Of a stretch of 64,000 nt of DNA, positions 16,069-25,570 are shown one piece after another. The position numbers were made by a program, and so were the translations under genes. The stretch spans positions 5,246 to 69,245 of the forward strand of contig DATAVE010000157.1 of the NCBI GenBank assembly GCA_036267875.1, in the 5' to 3' direction. Under the pieces are notes generated by a model that saw only the letters and a list, made by a program, of their open reading frames with translations, was not told where the DNA came from and did not search any database. The number at the start of each line of letters is the position of its first letter. Position 1 is the first letter of the stretch. Origin of the DNA: DASZTV01 sp036267875 (GTDB taxonomy: Bacteria; Actinomycetota; Actinomycetes; JAFAQI01).

Positions 16069-16081
16069 ACGAGGCAGTGAC

Positions 16082-16789
16082 CTACGGGAGGGCGGCTACC
16101 AGCTCGCTCGCTGACTTCCTGCAGCCTGGGTAGAACGGGATCTCCAGCCGGGTGTGGCGGCGGGCGGTAGCCGCGCGGAGCTCTCGCATCAGGTCGACGA
16201 TGCGGTGCATCTCGTCGGCTTCGAAGGCCAGCACCCACTCGTAGTCGCCGAGCGCGAACGACGCCACCGTGTTGGCACGAACGTCGGCGTACTCCCGCGC
16301 CAGCTTGCCGTGCTCGGCGAGCATGAAGCGCCGCTCCTCCTCGGGCAGCAGGTACCACTCGTAGTCACGGTTGAACGGGTAGACGCTGACGTAGCGCTTG
16401 GGCTCCTCACCGGCGAGGTACGCCGGGACGTGGCTCTTGTTGAACTCGGCCGGGCGATGCAGCGCCATGGCCGACCACACCGGCTCACACGAGCGGCCCA
16501 GAGCGCTGCCGCGGAAGCGCGACCACGCCTCCTGCAGGTCATCCGAGGTCGGCGCGACCCACCAGATCATCAGGTCGGCATCAGCTCGGAACCCGCTGAC
16601 GTCGTAGAGGCCGCGGGTGACGATTCCCTTTTCGTCGAGCTGGTCGAAGAGTGTTTCCAGATCCGCGGCGACCGCGTCACGGCCATCTACCGGGAGCCGG
16701 TCGCTCACCTTGAATACCGACCACATCGTGTAGCTGATGACCTCGTTGAGATCCTTCGCCCGCTTGCCGGGCGACCGCTCGTCTGCCAT
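16082..16789 (-). CDS. hemQ: Coproheme decarboxylase HemQ (chlorite-dismutase family)
   Basis: 235 residues. YPFNRDYEWYLL contains the catalytic Tyr of the actinobacterial type, and RFMLAEHGKLAREY the proximal haem His. It removes two propionate carboxyls from coproheme to give haem b, the last step of the coproporphyrin pathway used by actinobacteria; hemY and hemE for earlier steps lie 1.4 kb away. The Gln of chlorite-detoxifying enzymes is not expected here. ATG start at 16789. Confidence 0.92.
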   Translation of the reverse strand: MADERSPGKRAKDLNEVISYTMWSVFKVSDRLPVDGRDAVAADLETLFDQLDEKGIVTRGLYDVSGFRADADLMIWWVAPTSDDLQEAWSRFRGSALGRSCEPVWSAMALHRPAEFNKSHVPAYLAGEEPKRYVSVYPFNRDYEWYLLPEEERRFMLAEHGKLAREYADVRANTVASFALGDYEWVLAFEADEMHRIVDLMRELRAATARRHTRLEIPFYPGCRKSASELVAALP

Positions 16790-16842
16790 GTCTTCATTGT
16801 CGCCCAGGGTGAGATCACCGATTGCGGGGGCAGACTTCCCCC

Positions 16843-18231
16843 ATGCGTCGAATCGGGATCTTGCTCGCCGTCCCCCTGGCCGTCACGACTGCCTGCGCAG
16901 GGACGAGCACGGCAGCTGGTGCCAGGAGCGCGGGCAGCGCTGCTTCGAGCCCTGGACCGGCGACGCATTTCACCGACTGGCCGAACTTCCACAACACCGT
17001 CAGCAAGAGCGGCGTCGCCAACGGCGGCGTGAAGCTGCCGCTGCATCAGGCGTGGTCGCGAAAGCTCGACGGACCGGTGTGGAGCGAACCGGTGATCGGC
17101 GACGGCGTGCTGATCACCGCAACCGAGCACAACGCGGTCTACGGCCTCGACCCGCGCACCGGCAAGGTGCTCTGGGAGCAGAAGCTCGCCATACCTGAGC
17201 CTGGGTCCAGCCAGCCGTGCGGCGACATCGATCCGATCGGCATCACCGGCAGCCCGGCATACGACCCGGCGACCGGCTCGGTCTTCGTCGTCGACACCTC
17301 ACCAAGTGGCCACCACACGATCTGGGCGCTGTCCGCGAAAACCGGCCAACGACGCTGGCACCGAAGCGGCGATCCAGACAAGGCACGCGACATGAACGCC
17401 GAACAACAGCGCGCCGCGTTGGTTGTCGTCGACCACCGCGTGATCGTGACCTACGGCGCGCACGCCGGCGATTGCGGCAACTACGTCGGCTACGCGATGT
17501 CCGTCGCGACGAACGGCAAAGGCCGTACGCCGTACTACGCGGTCCCGAACGCCCGACAGGCAGGTATGTGGGGACCGGCGGGACCGGTCGAAGCGTACGA
17601 CGGCAACGTCCTCACGCCGACCGCCAACGGATCGAATCGCACCGGAGGCACCTGGGACCACAGCGACGGCGTGATCGAGCTGAGCCCCCGGACAATGCAT
17701 TACGTCCGTGGCTGGGCGCCGAGCAACTGGGAGGAGGGCGACGCCGACGACCTGAGCCTCGGCTCGACCTCACCGGTCCAGGTCGCGGGTGACTATGTCG
17801 TCGGTGGCAAGCGTGGCGAGGTGTGGCTGCTGAAGCCGACGCTCGGCGGCGTTGGTGGCGAGCTCGACACCCTCGGCGGCGACGGCTTCTGCAACGCCTT
17901 CGGCGGCATCGCCGCCGTGGGCAACACCGCGATCATCCCCTGCAAGAACTTCAGCAAGCCGCACAGCGTGCTGGCCGTGACGGTGAGCAACGGCAAGCTG
18001 CACACGAAGTGGACCGCTAGTGGCATGTACGGCGCACCGGTCATCGCCGGGCAGCGGGTGTTCGTAGCCGACCTCGACAGCGGCGACCTCGAGGTGCTGT
18101 CGCTGAAGAACGGCCACGTCATCACGTCGATCCCCGTCGGGAGCCTTGCGACCTTCCCGTCAGAGGTGGTCGACGGCAATCACGTGTTCGTCCCGACGCT
18201 GTCGGGGATCACCGCGATTCGAGGCTCTTGA
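16843..18231 (+). CDS. Secreted PQQ-type beta-propeller lipoprotein
   Basis: 462 residues. Type II signal MRRIGILLAVPLAVTTAC with Cys18 as the lipidated residue. Repeated blades such as GVLITATEHNAVYGLDPRTG, SVFVVDTS...TIWALSAKTG and RVFVADLDSGDLEVLSLKNG mark an eight-bladed quinoprotein-like/BamB propeller. No enzyme activity can be inferred; it probably binds cell-envelope partners. The ATG at 16843 fixes the lipobox. Its 3' end overlaps the convergent hemY gene by 23 bases. Confidence 0.8.
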   Translation: MRRIGILLAVPLAVTTACAGTSTAAGARSAGSAASSPGPATHFTDWPNFHNTVSKSGVANGGVKLPLHQAWSRKLDGPVWSEPVIGDGVLITATEHNAVYGLDPRTGKVLWEQKLAIPEPGSSQPCGDIDPIGITGSPAYDPATGSVFVVDTSPSGHHTIWALSAKTGQRRWHRSGDPDKARDMNAEQQRAALVVVDHRVIVTYGAHAGDCGNYVGYAMSVATNGKGRTPYYAVPNARQAGMWGPAGPVEAYDGNVLTPTANGSNRTGGTWDHSDGVIELSPRTMHYVRGWAPSNWEEGDADDLSLGSTSPVQVAGDYVVGGKRGEVWLLKPTLGGVGGELDTLGGDGFCNAFGGIAAVGNTAIIPCKNFSKPHSVLAVTVSNGKLHTKWTASGMYGAPVIAGQRVFVADLDSGDLEVLSLKNGHVITSIPVGSLATFPSEVVDGNHVFVPTLSGITAIRGS

Positions 18232-19594
18232 TGTAGGTAACTATCTGGCTCGCTGCCCGTTGACCGGACGCGATACATGCCGGTACGCCGACGCCTTCGT
18301 AAGTCGCACCACACACGGCAAGACCGGGCAAGATCGCGACTCCCGACCGAATGCGCAGAACGCGCTCGACGTGGCCGACGGCGTACTGCGGGAGTGCCCC
18401 ACCCCATCGGCTGACGGACGCATCGATGGGCGTGCCAGAGAAGCCTGCGTACGTCGTGAGCTCAGCCGCCGCGTCCTTGACCAGCTCGGCGTCGTCCCGC
18501 TGCAGGACGGCGGTGTCGCCGTAGCGGCCGAACGAACATCGAGCAACGGCGACATCGCCGACCGACAGGTGCGGCCACTTCGCCGACGACAGCGTGACGG
18601 CCTTGACCGGTCTGCCGTACGTCGACGGCACCAGGTAGCCGCTCATCCCAGCGTTGCCGGCGTCCTCGGCCCGCCACGCCGTGGTGACGATCGCCAGACT
18701 CGCACTCTCGATCGCCGACAACTCCGCCGCCGCCGCAGCAGCGACGTTGGCAAGCAGCTTGCCTGCAGCACTCGCCGGCGTCGCCACAACCACGCCAACC
18801 ACATCGATCGCGCGCTCGGCGTTCGTAGCGCCGTAGATCACTCGCCACCCCGTCGTGGTTCGCTCGATGTCACGCACGGTCCACCCCGTGGCTGCCCGGC
18901 CGCCGTTGCTCGACAACGAGGCCAGGAGCGCGCCCGGGAGCGTTCCGAGACCGTTTCGCAGCGTGGCAAAGATCGGCAGGTCCGACGACGGCGCGGCCGC
19001 GACCGCCCGCCTCGCGGCGGCGAGGCCTGAGCGTTCGTCGCGCGGCAGCTGTGGCAGCGTCGCAGCAAGGGACAGCTCGTCAGCCCGGCCAGCGTAGACA
19101 CCGCCCAGCATCGGATCGATGAGCCGGTCGACGACGGCAGAGCCGAATCGCTTGCGTGCCCACGCACCGACTGCGATGTCCTCGCCCGGCGGACGGCCAG
19201 GGAGCCAGGAGTCCGCCCCCGCCCTCGCGACCTCAGCCGACGACAACACCCCGCGCAACGTGCTGGCATCGCTCGGCAGGCCCATCACGGTGCGCTCCGG
19301 CATCGGTCGAAGCTCGCCCCGCGACCACACCGCCGCCTTCGTCGTACGCGGGACCACCTGCTCGGCAGCCAGGCCGAGCTCATTGACGAGGTCTAGTGCC
19401 TCCGGTCGCCTGACCAAGAACGCCTCTGCGCCTTCATCGACCGTTATTCCGCCAACCTCAGTCGTTCGTAGCTTGCCACCAACCTCGCGACTCGCCTCGA
19501 ACAACGTGACGCTGACCCCTTCACGAGCGAGCGCGTTCGCCGCCACGAGGCCCGCAACCCCGCCGCCGACGACGACAACGGCTGCTCGCCTCAC
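18209..19594 (-). CDS. hemY: Coproporphyrinogen III / protoporphyrinogen oxidase HemY
   Basis: 461 residues. N-terminal FAD motif VVVVGGGVAGLVAANALARE and a C-terminal GLAVCGATYEGVGVPACIASG FAD-closing motif. In actinobacteria HemY oxidises coproporphyrinogen III to coproporphyrin III. The GTG at 19594 overlaps the hemE stop (GTGA), so the two are translationally coupled; the frame stays open far upstream inside hemE but only as antiphase sequence. Confidence 0.92.
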   Translation of the reverse strand: MRRAAVVVVGGGVAGLVAANALAREGVSVTLFEASREVGGKLRTTEVGGITVDEGAEAFLVRRPEALDLVNELGLAAEQVVPRTTKAAVWSRGELRPMPERTVMGLPSDASTLRGVLSSAEVARAGADSWLPGRPPGEDIAVGAWARKRFGSAVVDRLIDPMLGGVYAGRADELSLAATLPQLPRDERSGLAAARRAVAAAPSSDLPIFATLRNGLGTLPGALLASLSSNGGRAATGWTVRDIERTTTGWRVIYGATNAERAIDVVGVVVATPASAAGKLLANVAAAAAAELSAIESASLAIVTTAWRAEDAGNAGMSGYLVPSTYGRPVKAVTLSSAKWPHLSVGDVAVARCSFGRYGDTAVLQRDDAELVKDAAAELTTYAGFSGTPIDASVSRWGGALPQYAVGHVERVLRIRSGVAILPGLAVCGATYEGVGVPACIASGQRAASQIVTYIKSLESR

Positions 19595-20622
19595 TGTCTG
19601 GACGTCTCGTGGTGGACGAGGTCGACGACCCTGGTAAGCGCATCGGGGTCGGTATCCGGCAGCACACCGTGCCCCAGATTGAAGATGTGGCCGGCAGCAT
19701 GGCGTCCAGCGCGCAGTACGTCGCGCACTCGCTGCGCCGTCGCCGCCCACGGCGCGAACACCGAGGCCGGGTCGAGGTTGCCTTGCAGCGCAACACCCGG
19801 ACCGACGCGCGTGGCGGCCTGATCGAGCGGCACTCGCCAGTCGACCCCGACGACGTCGGCGCCGGCGGCCGCCATCAAGCCGAGGAGCTCGCCGGTGTCG
19901 ACACCGAAGTGGATCCGAGGCACACCCGAGACCGCCTCGAGCACGCGACGGCTGTGCGGCAGGACGTAGCGCTCGTAGTCGGCGGCCGACAGCGACCCCG
20001 CCCACGAGTCGAACAACTGGATTGCGCCGACCCCTGCATCGATCTGGACTTGGAGATACGTGACGGCAATATCCGCAAGCCGGCCGGCGAGGGCGTGCCA
20101 GGTGTCCTCGTCGCCGTACATGAGCGCCTTGGTCCTTGCGTGGTCGCGACTCGGTCCACCCTCGACGAGGTAGGACGCGAGGGTGAACGGCGCACCGGCG
20201 AAGCCGATCAGCGGGGTGGCGCCGAGCTCCGTCACCAGTCCCCGGACAGCATCGGCGACCGGAGCAACGTGGTCCGGCTCTAGGCGAGGCAGCGCAGCAA
20301 CCGCTGCCGCGCTCCGGACAGGCTCGGCAACGACTGGGCCAACTCCACTAACGATGTCGAGGTCGAAGCCGGCCGCCTTGAGCGGCAGCACGATGTCGCT
20401 GAAGAGGATCGCGGCGTCGACGCCGTAGCGGCGTACCGGCTGCATCGTGATCTCGATGACCAGGTCGGGCCGAAGGCACGACTCGAGCATCCCGACGCCC
20501 TCGCGCACCTTGCGGTACTCCGGCAGTGCGCGGCCGGCCTGGCGCATGAACCAGACCGGGGTATGTGGGACAGGCTTGCCTTGGCAGGCCAGGAGGAATG
20601 CACTGTCAGCGGGCCCGGGCAC
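19591..20622 (-). CDS. hemE: Uroporphyrinogen decarboxylase HemE
   Basis: 343 residues. Signature PVWFMRQAGRALPEYR near the N-terminus, FSDIVLPLKAAGFDLDI with the catalytic Asp, GFAGAPFTLASYL, and GHIFNLGHGVLPDTDP at the C-terminus. Converts uroporphyrinogen III to coproporphyrinogen III in the cytosol, feeding HemY. GTG start at 20622, 12 bases after the stop of an EamA-type transporter gene on the same strand. Confidence 0.95.
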   Translation of the reverse strand: MPGPADSAFLLACQGKPVPHTPVWFMRQAGRALPEYRKVREGVGMLESCLRPDLVIEITMQPVRRYGVDAAILFSDIVLPLKAAGFDLDIVSGVGPVVAEPVRSAAAVAALPRLEPDHVAPVADAVRGLVTELGATPLIGFAGAPFTLASYLVEGGPSRDHARTKALMYGDEDTWHALAGRLADIAVTYLQVQIDAGVGAIQLFDSWAGSLSAADYERYVLPHSRRVLEAVSGVPRIHFGVDTGELLGLMAAAGADVVGVDWRVPLDQAATRVGPGVALQGNLDPASVFAPWAATAQRVRDVLRAGRHAAGHIFNLGHGVLPDTDPDALTRVVDLVHHETSRQ

Positions 20623-20634
20623 ACCTCGATGGTT

Positions 20635-21471
20635 TCACGAGGCGATCAGGACCACTCCCGCCAAGGCGCCGACAACCCCGAACAGCTGAACCTTGGCAAG
20701 CCGTTCGGAGTGGACCGCCCGCGCAAGGACGACCGTCATCGCCGGATACAGCGACCCCAGCACCGAGATGACCGACAGCAAGCCGTGACGGCTCGCATAC
20801 GCGAAGGTGGCGTTCGCGCCGACATCGAAGACGCCGACGGTCAACAACATCGGGGCGTCCGTCCGGTCCACCCGCAACGACGTCGACGTCGCGAGCGCGA
20901 TGCCGACCATGAAGGCGACCGCAACCGCTCGCATCACCACCAGGGTCATCAGCGTGCTGTGTTCGGCGCCATGACCGATCGCGACGAAGACCACCCCGAA
21001 GGCGACAGCAGCTATGCCGGCAAGCCAGAGTGGACGGGCTGCACCGCTCCGGTCTCCCTCTCGCTGCAGCTCAGGGCCGCTCGCGAAGATGATGCCGATT
21101 ACCGCGACGACGATCCCGGCGATCTGCCACCCACTCGGCCGGTCACCTTGGATGAACCCAACCACCACGGGTACGACGACGCCGGTGGCGGCAATCGGCG
21201 CGACGATGCCCATCGTCCCGGTTGCCAGCGCCTCGTAGAACGCGACGACACCAGCTGTTCCAGCGACGGCGCCGAGCAGACCCCAGACGAGATAGCCGTG
21301 CGAGCTGGTGACGGCGCCCGTCGCGATCGCGGCGATCAGGACACAGGTGAGCCCGATCAGCTCGCTGACCGCTGCCACGGTGACCGCCGGACGACGCCTG
21401 GTGAGCGTGCCGCCGTAGAAGTCCGAGGTCCCCCACAAGGCGCTGGACGCGAGCGCAAGCAGGATCCCCAC
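20635..21471 (-). CDS. EamA/DMT-family transporter
   Basis: 278 residues with ten hydrophobic segments in two similar halves, each starting with an EamA-type pattern (GILLALASSALWGTSDFYGG; LAGIAAVAFGVVFVAIG). Drug/metabolite transporter superfamily; substrate unknown. A GTG at 21471 (or TTG at 21480) is chosen because translation from the first ATG-type codon at 21576 would overlap the divergent DUF3000 gene and give a non-hydrophobic, shadow-like N-terminus. Upstream neighbour of hemE, possibly in one transcript. Confidence 0.8.
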   Translation of the reverse strand: MGILLALASSALWGTSDFYGGTLTRRRPAVTVAAVSELIGLTCVLIAAIATGAVTSSHGYLVWGLLGAVAGTAGVVAFYEALATGTMGIVAPIAATGVVVPVVVGFIQGDRPSGWQIAGIVVAVIGIIFASGPELQREGDRSGAARPLWLAGIAAVAFGVVFVAIGHGAEHSTLMTLVVMRAVAVAFMVGIALATSTSLRVDRTDAPMLLTVGVFDVGANATFAYASRHGLLSVISVLGSLYPAMTVVLARAVHSERLAKVQLFGVVGALAGVVLIAS

Positions 21472-21554
21472 GCGCGTCAACCTATGTCTCGACCGGTCGG
21501 CCGGCGGCGCGTGTCGCGGCGAGGGCCAGCAAGCGCGGCACTTACAGTGGGCGC

Positions 21555-22145
21555 GTGTCGGTGGATCTGTCGACATCGGCTGACCTGCCGCCTGCCTTTC
21601 GAGAGGCGCTCGTCAGCCTGTCGGCTGTAGACCTTCGCCCCGAGCTCGTGGTGCACGAGCTCCCGGCGCCGCCCCGCCTCGCGCCGCATGCGATCGCCCT
21701 GCATGCATCGGTGATGTCCGGCGAGGAGGAGCTCGCCGAGGGCCGTCTCGTCGTGCTGCACGACCCCGAGGGCCAGGAGGTCTGGGCCGGTGACACCCGC
21801 TGTGTCGCCTACGTCCAGGCCGGCGTCGAGGCGGATATCGCCAACGACCCGATGCTGCTCGAGATCGGCTGGACGTGGTTGATGGAGGCGTTGGAGTCCG
21901 CCGGCGCCGAATACACCGCTGAAAGCGGAACGGTGACTCGTACGACTTCGGAGCGCTTCGGTGCGATCAGTGAGCATCCGGTCGACTGCGATGTCGAGTT
22001 GCGGGCCTCCTGGTCACCGCAAGGGGAGCTCGCGCCACACCTTGTCGCGTTCGGAGAGGTGCTCTGCGTGGCAGCGGGCTTGCCCCCTATGCCGCCAGGC
22101 GTCGTCGCACTGCCGAGACGTCGCACTGCGCGCAGCAAGCGCTAG
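21555..22145 (+). CDS. DUF3000 family protein
   Basis: 196 residues of an actinobacterial family (Rv2680-like) always found near rnd and hemE. Recognisable segments: PPAFREALVSLSAV, HAIALHASV, GRLVVLHDPEGQEVWAGDTRCVAYVQA and a basic C-terminus. Function unknown. GTG start. In M. tuberculosis it directly precedes rnd; here a two-component system has been inserted between them. Confidence 0.85.
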   Translation: MSVDLSTSADLPPAFREALVSLSAVDLRPELVVHELPAPPRLAPHAIALHASVMSGEEELAEGRLVVLHDPEGQEVWAGDTRCVAYVQAGVEADIANDPMLLEIGWTWLMEALESAGAEYTAESGTVTRTTSERFGAISEHPVDCDVELRASWSPQGELAPHLVAFGEVLCVAAGLPPMPPGVVALPRRRTARSKR

Positions 22146-22148
22146 CGA

Positions 22149-23165
22149 CTAGCCGGCGGCTTCCTCGTCCGCTGGCGGCGCGACTGGAGTGGCAAGAGCA
22201 ATGCCGGTAGCGGCCGACAACCGCGGCAGCCGCAACGCGAGCGTCGTCCCGGCCCCACGCCACGAGGTCACCTCAACGGCTCCGCCGACCAGGCGGGCCC
22301 TTTCCCGCAGGAGCCCCAGCCCGACGTGTCGTCCACCTTCTGAGGTGACGGTCTCCGGCACGAAGCCCAGCCCCTGGTCCGCGACGACCGCCGTGACCCA
22401 GTTGTCGTCCACATTGAGCTCGGCGCGCGCTGCGTCGACCTCAGCGTGCTTGACCACGTTGAGCAGTCCTTCCTGGAAGAAGCGATAGACCGTGATCGCG
22501 CTGACCAGAGGCAGCGGATGTGGTTCAGCAGGCCAGCTCAGCGAGACTTCGAGTCCGTAGCGGTTGCGCATGTCGTCTCGCAGCGCCGTTACTGCCCTCG
22601 CCAGGTCGCCGTCGCGCAATGCGGGGGGCCGGGTCCGCGCCATGACTGCGCGCACCTGTTCCTCGGCCTCCGCGACCATGTCGACGGCTCGACCGACGCT
22701 TCCCGGGTTGCGGCGATCGTCAAGCAGCACCCGCGCCATCGTCAGCGACTGAGCCACGGTGTCGTGGAGGTCGGCCGCGAGCTGACCGCGCGCGGCCTCT
22801 TCCGCGCCAACCAGACCGGACAGCAGCTCATACATCCCGGCGCTCGCTGTCTCCGCTGCCCGACGATGCCGTTCGGCGATCTCGTCGGCCATCCGCACCC
22901 GACGATGCATCGCATCAACCGCGCTGGCCCGCGCCTGCATCCGGCGTACGGCCCGTGAGACATGGAACTCCGCGATCGCGGCGACGACGGCGATCGCGAC
23001 AGCCGCCGGGCAGCCGGCGAGGACGACCTCCCACAGTGGTCCGGACACGTGTCCGGTGCCTCGCAGGATCTCTACCGACACGGCGAGGACACCGCCGCTG
23101 GCACCGAGAGTCAGCACAAAGACGAGCAGCGCGAGCGGTACGCCGGTACGGCGGATCCACTTCAT
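22149..23165 (-). CDS. NarL-type sensor histidine kinase
   Basis: 338 residues. Two membrane helices (about 9-30 and 46-66), a coiled-coil linker, HisKA_3 dimerisation domain with the phospho-accepting H134 in ARGQLAADLHDTVAQS, and an HATPase domain (EGLLNVVKHAE N-box, ADQGLGF G-box, GLGLLRERARLVGG). Its ATG overlaps the stop of the membrane-protein gene as ATGA. The divergent response regulator at 24818 is the probable partner. Confidence 0.88.
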   Translation of the reverse strand: MKWIRRTGVPLALLVFVLTLGASGGVLAVSVEILRGTGHVSGPLWEVVLAGCPAAVAIAVVAAIAEFHVSRAVRRMQARASAVDAMHRRVRMADEIAERHRRAAETASAGMYELLSGLVGAEEAARGQLAADLHDTVAQSLTMARVLLDDRRNPGSVGRAVDMVAEAEEQVRAVMARTRPPALRDGDLARAVTALRDDMRNRYGLEVSLSWPAEPHPLPLVSAITVYRFFQEGLLNVVKHAEVDAARAELNVDDNWVTAVVADQGLGFVPETVTSEGGRHVGLGLLRERARLVGGAVEVTSWRGAGTTLALRLPRLSAATGIALATPVAPPADEEAAG

Positions 23166-24595
23166 AGGATCGGCCCGCTCGCGAAGCCAGGCTCGCTCAG
23201 TGAGACAACACCGGTAGTGGTCCAGTCGTCGAAGCGACGTGAGCCGCTCATCTGCAGATCGGCCGGGGTGAGCGCGTTTCCCAGATCGGGCTCTGCGGCC
23301 AAAGCGATCGCACCGAGCAACGATGCGACCGCACGCTCCACGGCGTACAGCTCATCGACGATGTCTCCGACGTCGGCCGAGTCCCCTGACCCGGCGAGCC
23401 GAGACAGCCGGCTCGCGGAATCACGAAGGACCTGCAACGCCGGCGCGGTGTCCGCGCCGATCTCGCCGAGCGCCTGCGCGACACCCGTTGCGGGATCGGG
23501 GATCGACCCGCCGTCGGGGAGGGCGAGCCAGGCCTCGGCCTGCTCGGCGAGCACACCGGCCAACAGGATGTCGCGCCGACCGAAGGACGGTTTGCCCGGC
23601 AACCGCTTGGCGCGGATTACGGCTAGCGGCCGCTCCATGCCGCCCACCACCGTGACGCACCACGGGGCGTCGTCGTCGACCCCAATCTGCGTGCCACATT
23701 CCGCGAGCGCCTGCAGGACCCATGGCTCGTCGAGCGCGTCGGGGTCGACGCGTCGCCTTGTCACGCCTTCGGCATCACCCGAGTAGTGCACCGGCCCCTC
23801 ATGGGCGAGTAACAACATCTCGACCTCGGCGCTGTCGAACGTCCGATTCGCCGCCGTCAGAACGACCTGCGCCGAGCCGTCGACCGATCGGCTGCTGGCC
23901 AGCTCCTGCAGCCGCGCGAGCTCAACGAACAGCGCGGTCTCCGCCGATCGGGTTGCCTGCTCGTCGTATGAGATCCACAACAGGATCAATGGCACACCGA
24001 GTGCAAACAGACCCACCGGCGCGTTTGCGGCAAGCCAGGCGCCGAGCACTCCAAGCCCGACCGAGCCGACTGAGTGCAGCGCCGCAAACGGAACGTTCGT
24101 CCAGATCAGCGAGCCGAGGCGGGTGCCGGTCGCGCTGGCTAGGGCCATGACGACAAGGGCGATGTTGGCAAGCCAGAACACGGCCATGCCGCCGATGGCG
24201 CCCGAGAGCCCCCCACCAACTGCATGGGCGAACTCCGCACCGAGCGCCGTCGCGGCCGCTAAACGGGTGACCACGACGGCCAGGTTGATCGGGTCCTGCC
24301 GGCGGACGACCTGCGACAGGAACACGCCGGACGCGGTCGCCACGATCGTCCACGACCGAGGCGAGTGGACGTACGCCGCGGCGATTGCCGACTCGGTGAT
24401 GGCGAACGTCCATCGCTGGCGGCCGAAAGCGAGGTGTACGGCGGCGAGCTCGGCGGCGCACACTGCCACCGTCAGGGCTGGTAACGCGTAGAAGACCGGA
24501 CTACCCCAGCCGGTGAGGATTCCAGCAGCCACCGCCACCGCGGCCGCAAAGATCGCAACAAGCCGCAGCCGGGCGCTCGGGGGGATCAGGCTCAC
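23162..24595 (-). CDS. Membrane protein with GAF-like cytoplasmic region, sensor partner
   Basis: 477 residues from a GTG at 24595. About eight membrane helices in the first 270 residues (IFAAAVAVAAGILTG to GLFALGVPLILLWI), then a soluble region of some 200 residues with a GAF-like pattern (ELARLQELASSRSVDGSAQVVL; ILLAGVLAEQAEAWLALP). No kinase residues are seen. Overlaps the kinase start, so stoichiometric production is likely; I infer it supplies the signal to the kinase. The N-terminus is uncertain because the frame is open further upstream. Confidence 0.65.
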   Translation of the reverse strand: MSLIPPSARLRLVAIFAAAVAVAAGILTGWGSPVFYALPALTVAVCAAELAAVHLAFGRQRWTFAITESAIAAAYVHSPRSWTIVATASGVFLSQVVRRQDPINLAVVVTRLAAATALGAEFAHAVGGGLSGAIGGMAVFWLANIALVVMALASATGTRLGSLIWTNVPFAALHSVGSVGLGVLGAWLAANAPVGLFALGVPLILLWISYDEQATRSAETALFVELARLQELASSRSVDGSAQVVLTAANRTFDSAEVEMLLLAHEGPVHYSGDAEGVTRRRVDPDALDEPWVLQALAECGTQIGVDDDAPWCVTVVGGMERPLAVIRAKRLPGKPSFGRRDILLAGVLAEQAEAWLALPDGGSIPDPATGVAQALGEIGADTAPALQVLRDSASRLSRLAGSGDSADVGDIVDELYAVERAVASLLGAIALAAEPDLGNALTPADLQMSGSRRFDDWTTTGVVSLSEPGFASGPIL

Positions 24596-24817
24596 AGCAA
24601 CACCGGGCTCATGGCAACACCGGGGACGTACATCGACGAGCCTCCCCTGCACGCGGCAAGACGCCGCCCTGCCGTTGATTCTCGGCCGTCCAGCCCTAGA
24701 TCTTCGGTATTCGAAGCGGCAATCCCCCATTCGGCGCAATCCGCCTCGGCGTTGGGCTACAGGAAGGGTTGTCTCGCGCCGACAAAACTCACGTCGGGCG
24801 ACCAGGAGGAGGAACAG

Positions 24818-25498
24818 GTGTCCGCTGTCGTTGAGCGCACGCCATCGCCTGCGCCTGAGCCCGTCGCAGGCTTCACCGCGATGGTGGTCGATGACCATCC
24901 GCTGGTCCGCGAGTCGATGGCCGCACGGCTGACCGCGATGGGCGCACGCGAGGTCGTCGAGGCTGCCAGCGTCGCTGAGGCGCGTGCTCGCGCGCACTCC
25001 GGTGGTGCCCGCGACCTCTGTGTGCTGGATGTCGGGCTCCCGGACGGTTCGGGACTCGACCTGCTCGCTGACCTGCGGGCTGCGGGCTGGCCGCGCCTGG
25101 TCGTGCTCTCCGCCGCGGACGATCCCTACTCCGTGCGTGCGGCCTTCGTCGCCGGCGCTCAGGGCTACCTGCTGAAGTCCGCCTCACCACTCGTAGTCGC
25201 TGACGGCGTACGTCGCGTCCTCGACGGCGGCGTGTACGCCGATCCGTCGGTCGCATCGTTGCTCGCCGCCGGACTTCGCGGTGGCCCACAGCACGACGGC
25301 GTGTCCGAGCTCTCCGGCCGCGAGGTCGAGGTGCTCCAGCTGGTCGCTGACGGCCGCTCGAACAAGGAGATCGGCGAGTCGCTCGGCCTGTCCGCACTCA
25401 CCGTCAAGAGCCACCTCGCCCGCATCGCCCGCAAGCTGGGTACCGGCGACCGTGCCGAGATGGTCGCAATGGCTATGCGTGCCGGAGTCGTGCGGTAG
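24818..25498 (+). CDS. LuxR-family response regulator
   Basis: 226 residues. Receiver domain with acidic D25/D26 in VVDDHPL and phospho-accepting D71 in CVLDVGLPDGSGLD, then a LuxR-type helix-turn-helix (LSGREVEVLQLVADGRSNKEI...LTVKSHLARIARKLG). The GTG start is set by GGAGGAGGAA ending five bases upstream. Divergent from the membrane protein/kinase operon with a 222-base intergenic region that should hold both promoters. Confidence 0.88.
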   Translation: MSAVVERTPSPAPEPVAGFTAMVVDDHPLVRESMAARLTAMGAREVVEAASVAEARARAHSGGARDLCVLDVGLPDGSGLDLLADLRAAGWPRLVVLSAADDPYSVRAAFVAGAQGYLLKSASPLVVADGVRRVLDGGVYADPSVASLLAAGLRGGPQHDGVSELSGREVEVLQLVADGRSNKEIGESLGLSALTVKSHLARIARKLGTGDRAEMVAMAMRAGVVR

Positions 25499-25570
25499 CG
25501 CGCCAGACATTTGAGCCCGCTAGTCCGCGGTAACCCCTCCTTTACCTCCAGATCCCCTACCGTCGAGCGC

